Shown: one piece after another, positions 1-8,561 of the stretch | How positions within the stretch are numbered: position 1 is the first letter of the stretch | Layout: every line of letters begins with the position of its first letter | Source: Alloyangia pacifica | Lineage (GTDB): Bacteria; Pseudomonadota; Alphaproteobacteria; Rhodobacterales; Rhodobacteraceae | Direction of reading: 5' to 3' | NCBI RefSeq assembly: GCF_003111685.1 | Contig: NZ_CP022195.1 | Span: 1 to 64,000, forward strand | DNA length: 64,000 nt | Notes under the pieces: model-generated | Seen by the model: only the letters and a program-made list of their open reading frames with translations | Database searches by the model: none | Told to the model about the DNA's origin: nothing | Position numbers and translations under genes: made by a program

Positions 1-395
1 TCGCCAAGGGACGGCGCATCTCAGTGGTCGAACAGGCTGTCGCCCCCGAGCGACCGACCAGCCCAAACCGTCCGTTGATCGCGCTCTCGGGGCTGATCGG
101 CGGGCTCGCCCTCGGCGGGCTTGTCGTGGCGCTGATGGAGCTGCTCAACCGGTCCGTGCGACGCCCGCGGGATCTCGAGACCGGCCTCGGGATCGAGCCC
201 TTCGCCACCATTCCCTACATGTTCACCGCGGGCGAGCTGCTGCGCAGGCGGGCAATCGTGACCGCCATGGCGCTGGGGCTGATCCTCGGTCTGCCGGGGG
301 CGCTCTGGTACGTCGATCGCAACGTCCGACCGCTTCAGCCCGTGCTCGAGCGGCTGCTCGACAAGATCCCCCTCCCGTCGGTCATACGCACATAA
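1..395 (+). CDS. Wzz/GumC-type polysaccharide chain-length determinant, C-terminal part
   Basis: The reading frame is open from the window edge, so the 5' part of the gene lies outside. The visible end begins with a conserved block ISVVEQAVAPERP followed by the proline-rich PTSPNRP, which in Wzz/GumC proteins precedes the last transmembrane helix. A hydrophobic helix (LIALSGLIGGLALGGLVVAL) follows, then a short cytoplasmic loop and a second hydrophobic stretch. Proteins of this family sit in the inner membrane and set polymer length together with a tyrosine kinase. The kinase gene follows after 9 bases, which supports the assignment. The second C-terminal hydrophobic segment is an extra relative to classical Wzz. 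Confidence 0.8.
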   Translation, partial: AKGRRISVVEQAVAPERPTSPNRPLIALSGLIGGLALGGLVVALMELLNRSVRRPRDLETGLGIEPFATIPYMFTAGELLRRRAIVTAMALGLILGLPGALWYVDRNVRPLQPVLERLLDKIPLPSVIRT

Positions 396-404
396 GGAGC
401 CGCA

Positions 405-1229
405 ATGGAACGCCTGCAGGCCGCGATCAACAAGGCCCGCCAGACCCGGGATGGCAGCCGCGCGCCGGTGGGGCACCCGCGCCGACGCCCCGGCGTCGAC
501 GACAAGGTGCTGCAAGCCTGGGAGGAGCTGCCCGAGCTCGCCCTCGACATCCGCCACCTGGCGCGGCATCGCGTGGTGACGCCCGAGGCGGGGGCTGTCG
601 CGCTGCCCTTCGACATGCTGCGCACCCGCACCATGCGGCAGCTGCAGACCAACGGCTGGAAGCGGCTCGCCATCACCTCGCCGGGGCCGGGCTGCGGCAA
701 GTCCACGCTGGCGCTCAACCTTGCCTTCGCGCTGGCGCGGCAGCGCCAGCTGCGCACCATCGTCGTGGAAGTCGACATGCGCCGCCCGTCTCTGGCGCGG
801 CTGCTGCACCGGTCGCCGGGGGGAGCGCCGCGTTCCGTTGGCGACCTTCTGTCGGGCGGCGCGGCGTTCCGCGAGGTGGCCGTCCGCCACCGCGGCAACG
901 TGGCATTCGCCACCAGCCCCGGCCCGGTCAGGAATTCCGCCGACATCCTGCTCGGCGAGCCGGTGGAAGAGGTGCTGCGCGAGATCGAAGACAGCTACCG
1001 GCCGGACATCGTGCTCTTCGACATGCCGCCGCTGCTGGCAACGGACGACACGCTCGCCTTCATGCAGCACATGGATTGCGCGCTGATCGTCGCCTCCGCC
1101 GGGCGCAGCAGCCTGCAGGAGATCGACCGCTGCGAGCGCGAGATCGCGGCGCAAACCGAGGTCCTCGGCGTGGCGCTCAACAAGTGCCGTTACGGCGGGC
1201 AGAGCGCGGAGCGATACGAGGACGGCTGA
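405..1229 (+). CDS. CpsD/CapB-type bacterial tyrosine kinase for exopolysaccharide export
   Basis: A 274-residue cytoplasmic P-loop protein of the BY-kinase family. Walker A is PGPGCGKST (about residues 93-101), Walker A' is VVEVDMRRP (about 120-128) and Walker B is IVLFDMPP (about 201-208). These three motifs in this order define the family, which phosphorylates itself and controls polymerisation with Wzz. The usual C-terminal tyrosine cluster is reduced to two tyrosines (KCRYGG and ERYEDG). The gene starts 9 bases after the Wzz-type gene with AAGGAG ahead of the ATG, so the two are probably co-transcribed. In many species kinase and Wzz are fused; here they are split. Confidence 0.85.
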   Translation: MERLQAAINKARQTRDGSRAPVGHPRRRPGVDDKVLQAWEELPELALDIRHLARHRVVTPEAGAVALPFDMLRTRTMRQLQTNGWKRLAITSPGPGCGKSTLALNLAFALARQRQLRTIVVEVDMRRPSLARLLHRSPGGAPRSVGDLLSGGAAFREVAVRHRGNVAFATSPGPVRNSADILLGEPVEEVLREIEDSYRPDIVLFDMPPLLATDDTLAFMQHMDCALIVASAGRSSLQEIDRCEREIAAQTEVLGVALNKCRYGGQSAERYEDG

Positions 1230-1312
1230 GCGCCCGCTGGGCTGAACACGGAATTGAGCGGACCACGCCGGAGGGAGGCGGTCATTAATGGCCAATCGGG
1301 AAATCAGACGCC

Positions 1313-1377
1313 GTGGCTTGAGAGTAAGTTCAAGAAATTTTCGGTAATTAACTTCAAGTTGATAAATTCCAAGCCAC
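1313..1377. promoter_or_regulatory. AT-rich regulatory region with an 8-bp inverted repeat upstream of the VPLPA-CTERM gene
   Basis: The 261-base gap between the kinase gene and the next gene contains an AT-rich block that contrasts with the surrounding GC-rich DNA. GTGGCTTG (1313-1320) and CAAGCCAC (1370-1377) form a perfect inverted repeat around it, and AACTTCAAGTT (1350-1360) is an imperfect palindrome inside. This is a plausible promoter and operator for the sorted surface protein and the following genes. No sigma-factor motif is clear, so the role is inferred from composition, symmetry and position. Confidence 0.35.
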
Positions 1378-1490
1378 TCCTAATGGAATTGCAGATCGGA
1401 ATCGTGACGGAGTCCGATGATCGTGACAGGGGCATCCCTGTTTTGTGAGTAGGCCCTCGCAAGAGAGGGCGTAAATGTAGGGAATTGAAC

Positions 1491-2084
1491 ATGCTTGGAC
1501 TGATTGGACTGAAACACATCGTGCAGGGGGCGGCGGTTGCGCTTGCGCTCAGCGCGTTGCCCGCGCAGGCGGCCTCGGTGACCCCGACGGTCACCGCCAC
1601 CAGCGCCTATGCGAATTCCTACTCTTTCGGGGCGCTGACCAGCGACAATACCTCGGACACCACCATCAACCTCGCATCGAAGTCGGCCTATATCGATGCG
1701 TTCCTGACCGGGATGGGCTCGCTGACGATCCCGACCTACGCCAACCCGTTCCGTCCGGGGGCGATCGGCCTCTTCGATCTGCTGGACAGGCCGGGCGCTT
1801 CGCCGCTTCCCCCAAACTCCGTGACTGTTGAATGGGGTGGCGCGACGGCGGATCTGTCGGACTTGAACGATCATGACGGATCGACCGCCTACAGCATGGG
1901 CATGGGCGGCTCCTCCGCGGAAGAGGATCTGGTCTTCACCTGGAGCCTCGGAAGCCAGACGGTGTCGCTCTCGGCCATCCTCGCCGCGGTCCCGGCACCG
2001 GCAGGGCTGATCCTGCTGCTCACCGCGCTCGGGGGGATCGCGGCGGTGCGCCGCCGGACCCACAGGGCGCCCGCCGGCGCTTGA
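1491..2084 (+). CDS. VPLPA-CTERM (PEP-CTERM-like) sorted surface protein
   Basis: A 197-residue exported protein. The N-terminus is a signal peptide ending LPAQAA, the middle is a Ser/Thr/Asp-rich low-complexity domain, and the C-terminus is a sorting signal: VPAPAG, a hydrophobic helix (LILLLTALGGIAAV) and a basic tail (RRRTHR). That tripartite end is the VPLPA-type variant of PEP-CTERM, whose known partner is exosortase XrtD, encoded at 6688-8277. ATG at 1491 is chosen because AGGGA at 1479-1483 is 7 bases upstream; a TTG at 1485 lies too close to it. The function of the body of the protein is not recognisable. It is probably a biofilm or capsule-associated surface protein released or anchored after processing. 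Confidence 0.8.
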   Translation: MLGLIGLKHIVQGAAVALALSALPAQAASVTPTVTATSAYANSYSFGALTSDNTSDTTINLASKSAYIDAFLTGMGSLTIPTYANPFRPGAIGLFDLLDRPGASPLPPNSVTVEWGGATADLSDLNDHDGSTAYSMGMGGSSAEEDLVFTWSLGSQTVSLSAILAAVPAPAGLILLLTALGGIAAVRRRTHRAPAGA

Positions 2085-2105
2085 CGCGGGGCCCCCGGAA
2101 ACAAG

Positions 2106-2130
2106 GCCGGCATTCCTTCGGAGTGCCGGC
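2106..2130 (+). terminator. Hairpin downstream of the VPLPA-CTERM gene
   Basis: GCCGGCATTCC and GGAGTGCCGGC form an 11-bp stem with one wobble pair and a TTC loop, 21 bases after the stop codon. No run of T follows, so it may act as an attenuator or mRNA-stabilising structure and not as a classical terminator. Confidence 0.5.
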
Positions 2131-2239
2131 AGCCCCTTGGTCTATGCCGGCCCGTATACCCCTTCCGAGGATATGCGGTCTGATCAAACACGGCCGCCAA
2201 ATCTGCGTTGTATTTCGGATGTTTTTAAAGAGTGACCTC

Positions 2240-4666
2240 ATGCCCTTGCGTTCTCAGGCTGTCCTTCTGCTCCTTGCTGTCTCTCTTATTGCATCGTGCA
2301 GGTCCAAAGAGGAGCAGGTGGACTATTACATGTCATCTGCCAGAAGTTTGATGTCAGAGGGGGATATGGCGCGGGCGTCCATCGAATTGCGCAATGTCCT
2401 TTCGGTCGACAACTTCAGCTTCGAGGGGCGCAAGCTCTATGCGGACCTCGTCTATGATCAGGGCAAGTTCGACGAGGCCTATGGCCAGTACCTGCGCCTG
2501 GTCGAGCAATATCCCGATACGCTGGACGTCCGGATCCGCCTGGCGCAGATGGCGCTGCGGAGCGGCGACTGGGATGAGCTCGCGCGCCACACCGACGCCG
2601 CTCTGCGGCTGGATCCCGAGAACGCGACGACGCAGGGGCTGCAGGTCGCGGCCGCGTACCGCGAGGCCCGCATGGCGCGCAACACGCTGGCCGCCGCCGC
2701 CGCCTCGGAGACCGCGCGCCGCCAGCTCGCCGAGACCCCCGACGCGGTGCCACCGCTCTACGTTCTGATCGACTGGCTCTACAACGGCCCCACGCCGACC
2801 GAGGCCCTGCCGCTGATCGACCGCCTGCTCGAGCGCGACCCGGATCTCTTTGCGGTGCACGTGACCCGGGTTCGCATCCTCGAGAGGGCAGGCCGGGTGG
2901 AGGAAATCGGCGCCGCGCTGCAGGCCGCCTTCGCGCAGTTCCCCGAGAAGCCCGAGATCAGCGAGATGCTGGTGCGCTGGTACCTGTCGCGCCACAACCA
3001 CGACGGCGCCGAGGCCTTCCTGAGAGCGCAGGCCGGGGCCGACGATGCCGACCCGGAGGGACATTTTGCCGTTGTCCGGATGCTTGGCGCCACCCGCGGC
3101 ACCGCGGCGGCCCTGGCCGAACTGGGCCGTCTCGAAGCCGCCAATGCGGGCTCCGAGCGGGCGCTGAACTACGCGCTGCGCAGCGCGTTGCTGCGGATGG
3201 CCGAAGGCGATGCCGGATCCGCGCGCGCCAGCTTCGAGCGGGTCGTCCGGGAGGCCGCGGACGGCGAACTGCGCAACGAGGCCCGCGCCGCGCTGGCGCG
3301 GCTGGCGCTGCGCGAGGGGCAGCCGGGGGCGGCCGCCGAGCTGGTCGACACGATCCTGGAGGACGATCCGTCCAACGTGGCGGCTCTGGTCCTGCGCGGC
3401 ACCGAGGCCATCGCCGCTGGCGACGGCGCCGGCGCCGTTCTCGATCTGCGCCGCGCGCTCGACCAGGATCCGCGGGCGCCCGACACCCTGCTGCTGCTCG
3501 CCGAGGCGCAGAAGCTCCAGGGCAATATCGAACTGGCCGAACAGCGTCTTGCCCAGGCAGTCGAGATCAGCGGATCCCGCGCCCGCGAGGCGATTGTCTA
3601 TGCCCGCTTCCAGATCCAGCGCGACAACCTCGACGCGGCGCAGTCGGTGTTGGCGGATTCGTTCCGGAGCCGCCCGGACCTCGGCGTGGCGCAGCTCTTG
3701 GCGCAGATCGTGCTGCAGCGGGGCGACGCGGCTGGCGCCGCGCAGCTCGTGCGCGAGCTCGGCGCTCTCGGCACCCCCGAGGCGGCGGAGCTGGCGCAGC
3801 GGCTCAACGCGGCGTTGCTTTTTGCCCAGAACAAGGTGGACGAGAGCGTCGCCATGCTCCGCGCCGCGCTCGACGGCAGCGATCCCTCGCTGCGGGCCAG
3901 GTTGCAACTGCTCCGCATGCAGATCCTGACCGAGCGTTTCGACGAGGCCGAAACGCTGCTTGGCGATCTGAAGCGCGCCGCCCCCGGGACCGCGGGCATT
4001 CCGCTGCTCGAGGCGAGCCTGCTCTCCGCGCAGGGCAAGGATGCCGAGGCCGCGGCGCTGTTGCGACAGATGCTCGCGGCGGAGCCGGGGCATGTGATCG
4101 CGGCGCAGCGGCTGCACGCCCTGCTCGGACGGCTCGGCCAGGCTGAAGAGGCGCAAAACGTGCTGAGCGCCGCGCTGGAGGCGCAGCCCGAGGCGCGCGC
4201 CCTGCGGGTGTTGCGGGCGCTCGAGCTCGAGCAGCAGGGCGCGCATGCACAGGCGCTCTCGGTCTACGCGCGGCTCTACGAGGAGCAGCCGTCGGATCTC
4301 CTGGTGGCAAACAACTACGCCAACACCTTGGCGCTGCACCGCACCGACCGGGAGTCGCTGGACAGGGCGCTGGAGATCTCGCGGCGGCTGATCGGCTCCA
4401 AGGAGCCGCATTTCCTCGACACCATCGGGCTGGTCCTCCTGCGCAGCGGGCAGGCGGACGCGGCGCTGCCCAACCTGCAGGCCGCCGCCCGCAAGCTGCC
4501 CGAAGACCCGGGGGTGGTGTTCAACCTCGGGCTCGCGCTGGCCGAGCTGGGTCGCAAGGAGGAGGCGTTGCAGACCCTGCGCCGGGGCATTGCCCTCGCC
4601 GGCGCGCGCGAGGATCTGCCGCAATACCGCGAGGCGCTGCTGACCCTGCGGGGTCTCGAGAGCTGA
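2240..4666 (+). CDS. prsT: PrsT-like TPR-repeat lipoprotein of a PEP-CTERM/exopolysaccharide system
   Basis: An 808-residue protein made almost wholly of tetratricopeptide-like helical hairpins. It begins MPLRSQ, then a hydrophobic segment ending LIASC, a lipobox with the acylated Cys at residue 20, so it is probably a lipoprotein facing the periplasm. Length, lipobox and TPR content match the PEP-CTERM-system lipoprotein PrsT, found beside exosortases and EPS genes and thought to scaffold export components. ATG 2240 is preferred because it puts the lipobox at the usual distance and has AAAGAG upstream; ATG 2219 in the same frame is possible. The next gene follows within about 100 bases. Confidence 0.75.
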   Translation: MPLRSQAVLLLLAVSLIASCRSKEEQVDYYMSSARSLMSEGDMARASIELRNVLSVDNFSFEGRKLYADLVYDQGKFDEAYGQYLRLVEQYPDTLDVRIRLAQMALRSGDWDELARHTDAALRLDPENATTQGLQVAAAYREARMARNTLAAAAASETARRQLAETPDAVPPLYVLIDWLYNGPTPTEALPLIDRLLERDPDLFAVHVTRVRILERAGRVEEIGAALQAAFAQFPEKPEISEMLVRWYLSRHNHDGAEAFLRAQAGADDADPEGHFAVVRMLGATRGTAAALAELGRLEAANAGSERALNYALRSALLRMAEGDAGSARASFERVVREAADGELRNEARAALARLALREGQPGAAAELVDTILEDDPSNVAALVLRGTEAIAAGDGAGAVLDLRRALDQDPRAPDTLLLLAEAQKLQGNIELAEQRLAQAVEISGSRAREAIVYARFQIQRDNLDAAQSVLADSFRSRPDLGVAQLLAQIVLQRGDAAGAAQLVRELGALGTPEAAELAQRLNAALLFAQNKVDESVAMLRAALDGSDPSLRARLQLLRMQILTERFDEAETLLGDLKRAAPGTAGIPLLEASLLSAQGKDAEAAALLRQMLAAEPGHVIAAQRLHALLGRLGQAEEAQNVLSAALEAQPEARALRVLRALELEQQGAHAQALSVYARLYEEQPSDLLVANNYANTLALHRTDRESLDRALEISRRLIGSKEPHFLDTIGLVLLRSGQADAALPNLQAAARKLPEDPGVVFNLGLALAELGRKEEALQTLRRGIALAGAREDLPQYREALLTLRGLES

Positions 4667-4768
4667 CACGCCGCAGATGTTTCCGCCGTCGCCCCGCGGG
4701 GCGCGCCGGTGGACCAGGTGACATGGGTGCCGCGCAAGTCTCGGCGCACCCCCAGAAAGGAGGACTCA

Positions 4769-5389
4769 ATGCAATATCTGCCGAGCCGCATCGCCGCGGG
4801 TCTCTTCGTCGTGCTTATCACCCTGCTGAACGGCGCGCAGCGCGCCGACGCCGCCGACTACCGGCTGCGGGCCGGCGACGTCCTGCGCGTCGAGGTGCTC
4901 GAGGATTCGTCGCTGAACGGCACCGCGCTGGTGGCCCCCGACGGGCGGATTTCTGTGCCCCTGGCGGGGAGTCTTGGGGCCGCCGGGCATACGGTCGAGG
5001 AGATTCGCCAGGCGTTGACCGGGGCGCTTGCGGGGAATTTCGCAGTGCCGCCGACGGTGCACGTGGGCCTTGCCTCGGTGGCCGAGCCGGCAGCGCGCCG
5101 GGCCGCGCTGCCCTACAAGGTCTACATCCTCGGCGAGGTCGCCTCTCCGGGGCTGGTCGAGGTGCCCCCGGGCACCACGCTTTTGCAGGTGCTGTCGCTG
5201 GCCGGCGGCTTTTCCGACTTCGCGGCGACGAAGCGCATCCAGCTGCGGCGGCTGCCCACCTCTGGCAGCGGCGAGCGTGTCTGGACCTTCAATTACGAGG
5301 CGATGCTCGAGGGGCGCAGCTCGGCGGCAACCACCCGGCTGCACGAGGGCGACGTGATCGTCGTGCCAGCCAGGCGCCTCTTCGAGTAG
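4769..5389 (+). CDS. Wza-type polysaccharide export protein (periplasmic/outer membrane)
   Basis: A 206-residue protein with a cleavable signal peptide (ending RADAA). It then has the polysaccharide-export domain (DYRLRAGDVLRVEV, VAPDGRISVPLAG) and one SLBB-like domain (YKVYILGEVASPGLVEVPPG, LLQVLSLAGGF, LHEGDVIVVP). It would form or line the outer-membrane exit channel for the polymer. ATG 4769 is fixed by AAAGGAGG at 4756-4763. It is shorter than E. coli Wza and lacks a lipobox and a clear C-terminal membrane helix, as in the short exporters of exosortase loci, so the barrel protein encoded immediately downstream may supply the outer-membrane part. Confidence 0.85.
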   Translation: MQYLPSRIAAGLFVVLITLLNGAQRADAADYRLRAGDVLRVEVLEDSSLNGTALVAPDGRISVPLAGSLGAAGHTVEEIRQALTGALAGNFAVPPTVHVGLASVAEPAARRAALPYKVYILGEVASPGLVEVPPGTTLLQVLSLAGGFSDFAATKRIQLRRLPTSGSGERVWTFNYEAMLEGRSSAATTRLHEGDVIVVPARRLFE

Positions 5390-5394
5390 GCAGG

Positions 5395-6663
5395 ATGCGG
5401 CGAGCTGACATCTGCCTGCCGGTCCTGGCGCTCGCGGCGCTGCTGCTTGCCACGGCGCTTCCGTCGGCCGCCCAGCAGGAGCCCGGCGGCAAGCGGCTGA
5501 CCTTCGGCGTCGCGCAGAGGGGCGAGGCCGGGCGCAATCTCGAGCTGCAGCCGGGGGAGAGGGGCGCCTCATCCTTTGCGGCAACAACCCTCTCCGCGGG
5601 CCTTTCCAGCGTCACGCGACGGCAGGCGCTGTCGCTCTCGGCCGATGCGACGCTGCGGACGGGGAAACCGCCCGGGCTGGAGGAGGGCGGCATGGCGCTG
5701 CGCTACGGGCTGCGCGGTGCCGGCACGGCGCTCACCGCCCGCGTCAGCCTGCGCCGGCAGGAGGTCGCCTTTCTGTCGCCCCTGGACCTGGTGGATCTCG
5801 AGGACGGTGCGCTGCAGGTCCCCGAGGACCTGGGGGATCTCTCCGGGCGGGGCTGGCGCAACGACAGCCGGCTCAGCCTCTCGGGGAAGTTCCGCACGGA
5901 CCGGCGTCTTGGCTTCGGAGTCGAGCTTGCGGCGAGTCGGCTCTCCTATGAGGACACCACGGCGCGCGGTCTGCGCGACAGCCGAAGTCTAACCGCGGCG
6001 CTGACCGCGCGGCTCGACCTGGCGCCGGACATGGTGCTTTCGCTCCGTCCTGGGCTTGCCGTGCAGCAGCAGGAGGGCGGCGCGCGGCTGCATAGCCGCA
6101 GCCTTGGCGCCCGGCTGGCCCACCGACAGCGGGGCGGCAGCCACAGCGTTTCGGTCGAGGCGCTCTGGCCCGACGCCTCCGCTGCGCGGCTGAGCCTGAC
6201 GGCAGGGCTGACGCGGGCGCTCGGCCCGGCGCAGGATCTCTCGCTCAGCCTCGGGGCCACGATGACCGAGGGCGGCGAGCCCCGGCTTGTCACCGGCCTG
6301 TCTTACCTGCGCCGCATGACGCCGCGGGACCGCCTGTCGCTCAGCCTCGATCGCCGGGTGCGGGATGAGGCCGATGGCGCGGTCGTTCTGGTGACCGCGG
6401 CCCGCGGCAGCTACGCGCGCGCGCTCGACAGGCAGACGACGCTGCGCCTCGGCGGGACCTATGTCGCCACCGAGTCCGCCCGCGGCGGCGGGGCGACCCG
6501 CGACGCCGGGCTGACCCTCTCGGTCGGCCGCCAGTTGGCGCGGGGCTGGGTGCTCGACGCCGGTCTGCGCCGCACCCTGCGCGCCGACGACACCGCCGGG
6601 GGCGACGCGGTTTCGGACGCGATCTTCGTCAGCCTCGGGCGCGACTGGAGCCGCAAGTTCTGA
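5395..6663 (+). CDS. Outer-membrane beta-barrel protein of the EPS/exosortase locus
   Basis: A 422-residue exported protein with a signal peptide (VLALAALLLATALPSAAQQ). The rest is a succession of amphipathic strands with alternating hydrophobic residues (for example TALTARVSLRRQEVAF, LSLSLGATMTEGG) ending in SLGRDWSRKF. A terminal Phe is typical of proteins folded by the Bam machinery. It starts 5 bases after the export-protein gene, implying one operon. It resembles the outer-membrane proteins of PEP-CTERM loci (PEP-CTERM system beta-barrel type), which may form the secretion pore. No enzymatic motif is seen. Confidence 0.65.
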   Translation: MRRADICLPVLALAALLLATALPSAAQQEPGGKRLTFGVAQRGEAGRNLELQPGERGASSFAATTLSAGLSSVTRRQALSLSADATLRTGKPPGLEEGGMALRYGLRGAGTALTARVSLRRQEVAFLSPLDLVDLEDGALQVPEDLGDLSGRGWRNDSRLSLSGKFRTDRRLGFGVELAASRLSYEDTTARGLRDSRSLTAALTARLDLAPDMVLSLRPGLAVQQQEGGARLHSRSLGARLAHRQRGGSHSVSVEALWPDASAARLSLTAGLTRALGPAQDLSLSLGATMTEGGEPRLVTGLSYLRRMTPRDRLSLSLDRRVRDEADGAVVLVTAARGSYARALDRQTTLRLGGTYVATESARGGGATRDAGLTLSVGRQLARGWVLDAGLRRTLRADDTAGGDAVSDAIFVSLGRDWSRKF

Positions 6664-6687
6664 CCAAGCCACAGCCGGAGGTTTCCC

Positions 6688-8277
6688 ATGTCCCACATTG
6701 GCACCCGTCACCTGCCCATGGCGATCAACCCGCCGGGCCTTGCGCTCTTCGCGCTGCTCTGCCTCGCCGCCCTGGCGGTGTTCTGGACGGGGCTGCGGTC
6801 ATTGGGCCTCGCCTGGAGCACGCCGGAATACAGTCACGGTCCGCTCATCCCTCTGATCTCCCTATATCTTTTCCTGCGGGAGCTGCGGGATACCCCGCGA
6901 GCGGTCGCGCCACCGGGTGTCGGCTGGGGGCATGGGCTGCTTGTCCTGCTGCTGGCGTTGGGGTTGGCTGGCCTCGGCACCGTCGCGGCGATCCCGGATG
7001 TGGTGACCTACGCGCTGATCCTCTGGCTTGCGGGCGTGGTTCTGCTCTGCTTCGGCTGGACCGAGGGCCGGCGCCACCAGCTGCCGGTGCTGCACCTTGT
7101 CTTCATGCTGCCGCTGCCGCAGGTCCTCTACTGGCAGCTGACCATCGTCCTGCAGGGCCTTTCGTCGGAGGTCGGGGTCTGGATCATTCGCCTGATGGGC
7201 ATCCCGGTCTTTCTCGAGGGCAATGTGATCGACCTCGGCCCCTACAAGTTGCTGGTCGCCGAGGCCTGCTCGGGGCTGCGCTATCTCTTTCCGATCCTGA
7301 GCTTTTCCTACCTGATCGCCATCCTCTACCGCGGTCCGTTCTGGCACAGGGCGCTGCTTTTCCTGATGGCGGCGCCGCTGACCGTGGTGATGAACGCCTT
7401 CCGGATCGGCATGATCGGGGCCCTGGTCAACTGGCGCGGCATCGGCCAGGCCGAGGGGTTCATGCACGTTTTCGAGGGCTGGGCGGTCTTCGGGCTCTGC
7501 GTGGCGCTCTTGCTGGCCGCGGCGGGGCTGCTGCAGCGCACCACCCGCCGGCCGGCGTCACTTTCCGAGACGATCGACCTGGATTTCGACGGGCTTGGGC
7601 GGCAGGCGGCGCGGGCGCTGGGGCTCCCGGCCTCGCGGGGGCTGCTGGCGGGAACCTTAGCGACCCTCGCGGTGGCGCTGGCCCTTGCCGCGGCGCCCCC
7701 CCCGGCGCAGAGGGTGCCCGAGCGCGCGCAGTTCTCGGCCTTTCCCCTGCAATTTGCGGGCTGGAGCGGCGCCGCGCACGCGCTGGAGCCGGAGATCGAG
7801 GCGGTGCTTGGCGCCACGGACTACCTCAACGCCAGCTATCTCGCGCCGGAGGGCGGCCCGCCGGTGGCGATCTTCGCCGCCTGGTACCGCAGCCAGACGC
7901 AGGGTGAGGGCATCCATTCGCCCGAGGTCTGTCTGCCCGCCGGCGGATGGGAGATCGAGACGCTTGGACCCCTGACCCTGGTGATGCCGCAGACGGTTTA
8001 CGGGCGCTTCACGGTCAACCGTTCGGTGATCCGCAAGGGGCTGCAGCGGCAGCTTGTCTATTACTGGTTCGAGCAGCGCGGGCAGCGGATGACCAATGAC
8101 GTCCGGGCCAAGCTGACCGTGTTGCGCGACGGGCTGACCCGGGGCCGGAGCGACGGCGGGCTGGTGCGCTTCACGACGCCAATCGGGCCGCGTGAGAGCA
8201 TCGATTCTGCCGACTCGCGGCTCCAGGGCTTCATGCAACGGGCCTTGAGGTCGCTGCCGCGATTTATCCCGGAATGA
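6688..8277 (+). CDS. xrtD: Exosortase XrtD fused to an EpsI domain (VPLPA-CTERM specific)
   Basis: A 529-residue polytopic membrane protein. Residues 1 to about 290 are an exosortase with about eight membrane segments and the catalytic set Cys194 (AEACSGLR), Arg239 (MNAFRIGM) and His260 (GFMHVFEGW). Exosortases cleave PEP-CTERM-like tails in the inner membrane, by analogy to sortases. From about residue 310 there is one further membrane helix and a periplasmic EpsI/DUF3485 domain with HSPEVCLPAGGWEI, found separately or fused in EPS loci. This fusion is typical of the XrtD type, whose substrates end in VPLPA-CTERM, as does the protein at 1491-2084. CGGAGG precedes the ATG. Confidence 0.85.
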   Translation: MSHIGTRHLPMAINPPGLALFALLCLAALAVFWTGLRSLGLAWSTPEYSHGPLIPLISLYLFLRELRDTPRAVAPPGVGWGHGLLVLLLALGLAGLGTVAAIPDVVTYALILWLAGVVLLCFGWTEGRRHQLPVLHLVFMLPLPQVLYWQLTIVLQGLSSEVGVWIIRLMGIPVFLEGNVIDLGPYKLLVAEACSGLRYLFPILSFSYLIAILYRGPFWHRALLFLMAAPLTVVMNAFRIGMIGALVNWRGIGQAEGFMHVFEGWAVFGLCVALLLAAAGLLQRTTRRPASLSETIDLDFDGLGRQAARALGLPASRGLLAGTLATLAVALALAAAPPPAQRVPERAQFSAFPLQFAGWSGAAHALEPEIEAVLGATDYLNASYLAPEGGPPVAIFAAWYRSQTQGEGIHSPEVCLPAGGWEIETLGPLTLVMPQTVYGRFTVNRSVIRKGLQRQLVYYWFEQRGQRMTNDVRAKLTVLRDGLTRGRSDGGLVRFTTPIGPRESIDSADSRLQGFMQRALRSLPRFIPE

Positions 8278-8282
8278 GCCTT

Positions 8283-8321
8283 CCATATATCGCGCAATGC
8301 GCGGTTTCTTGCGCAATATGG
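8283..8321 (+). terminator. Hairpin after the xrtD gene
   Basis: CCATAT...GCGCAA (8283-8297) and TTGCGCAATATGG (8309-8321) form an imperfect stem of about 12 pairs directly after the xrtD stop codon. This suggests an end or attenuation point of the export operon. The remaining sequence up to 8560 is AT-richer and probably carries the promoter of the next gene. Confidence 0.45.
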
Positions 8322-8561
8322 AGTGCAGGAATATATTCCAGTATGCTGGCCTAATTATGACTTTTTAAGCCTGATGCAGAAATATCCATATGTGTCAGCA
8401 GACCTATCACGCGAATAGGCGATCTGCTTTCTGGGCTCGATGACTTTCCGTGAAGAGTTTCTGCGTCATTTCCCTATGGATATGGCATCGGCAAGGTCGT
8501 CTCGTGTTTTTTTGTGTGAGCACTCTCGAATAGTCGGGGTGCATGGTAAAAGGTGACTTGC

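Noticed and set aside
2354..4669. A 771-codon reverse frame opposite the TPR lipoprotein gene
   Set aside because: Antisense shadow: TPR coding on the forward strand is convincing and the reverse product is composed of Arg/Gln/Leu-rich repeats without motifs.
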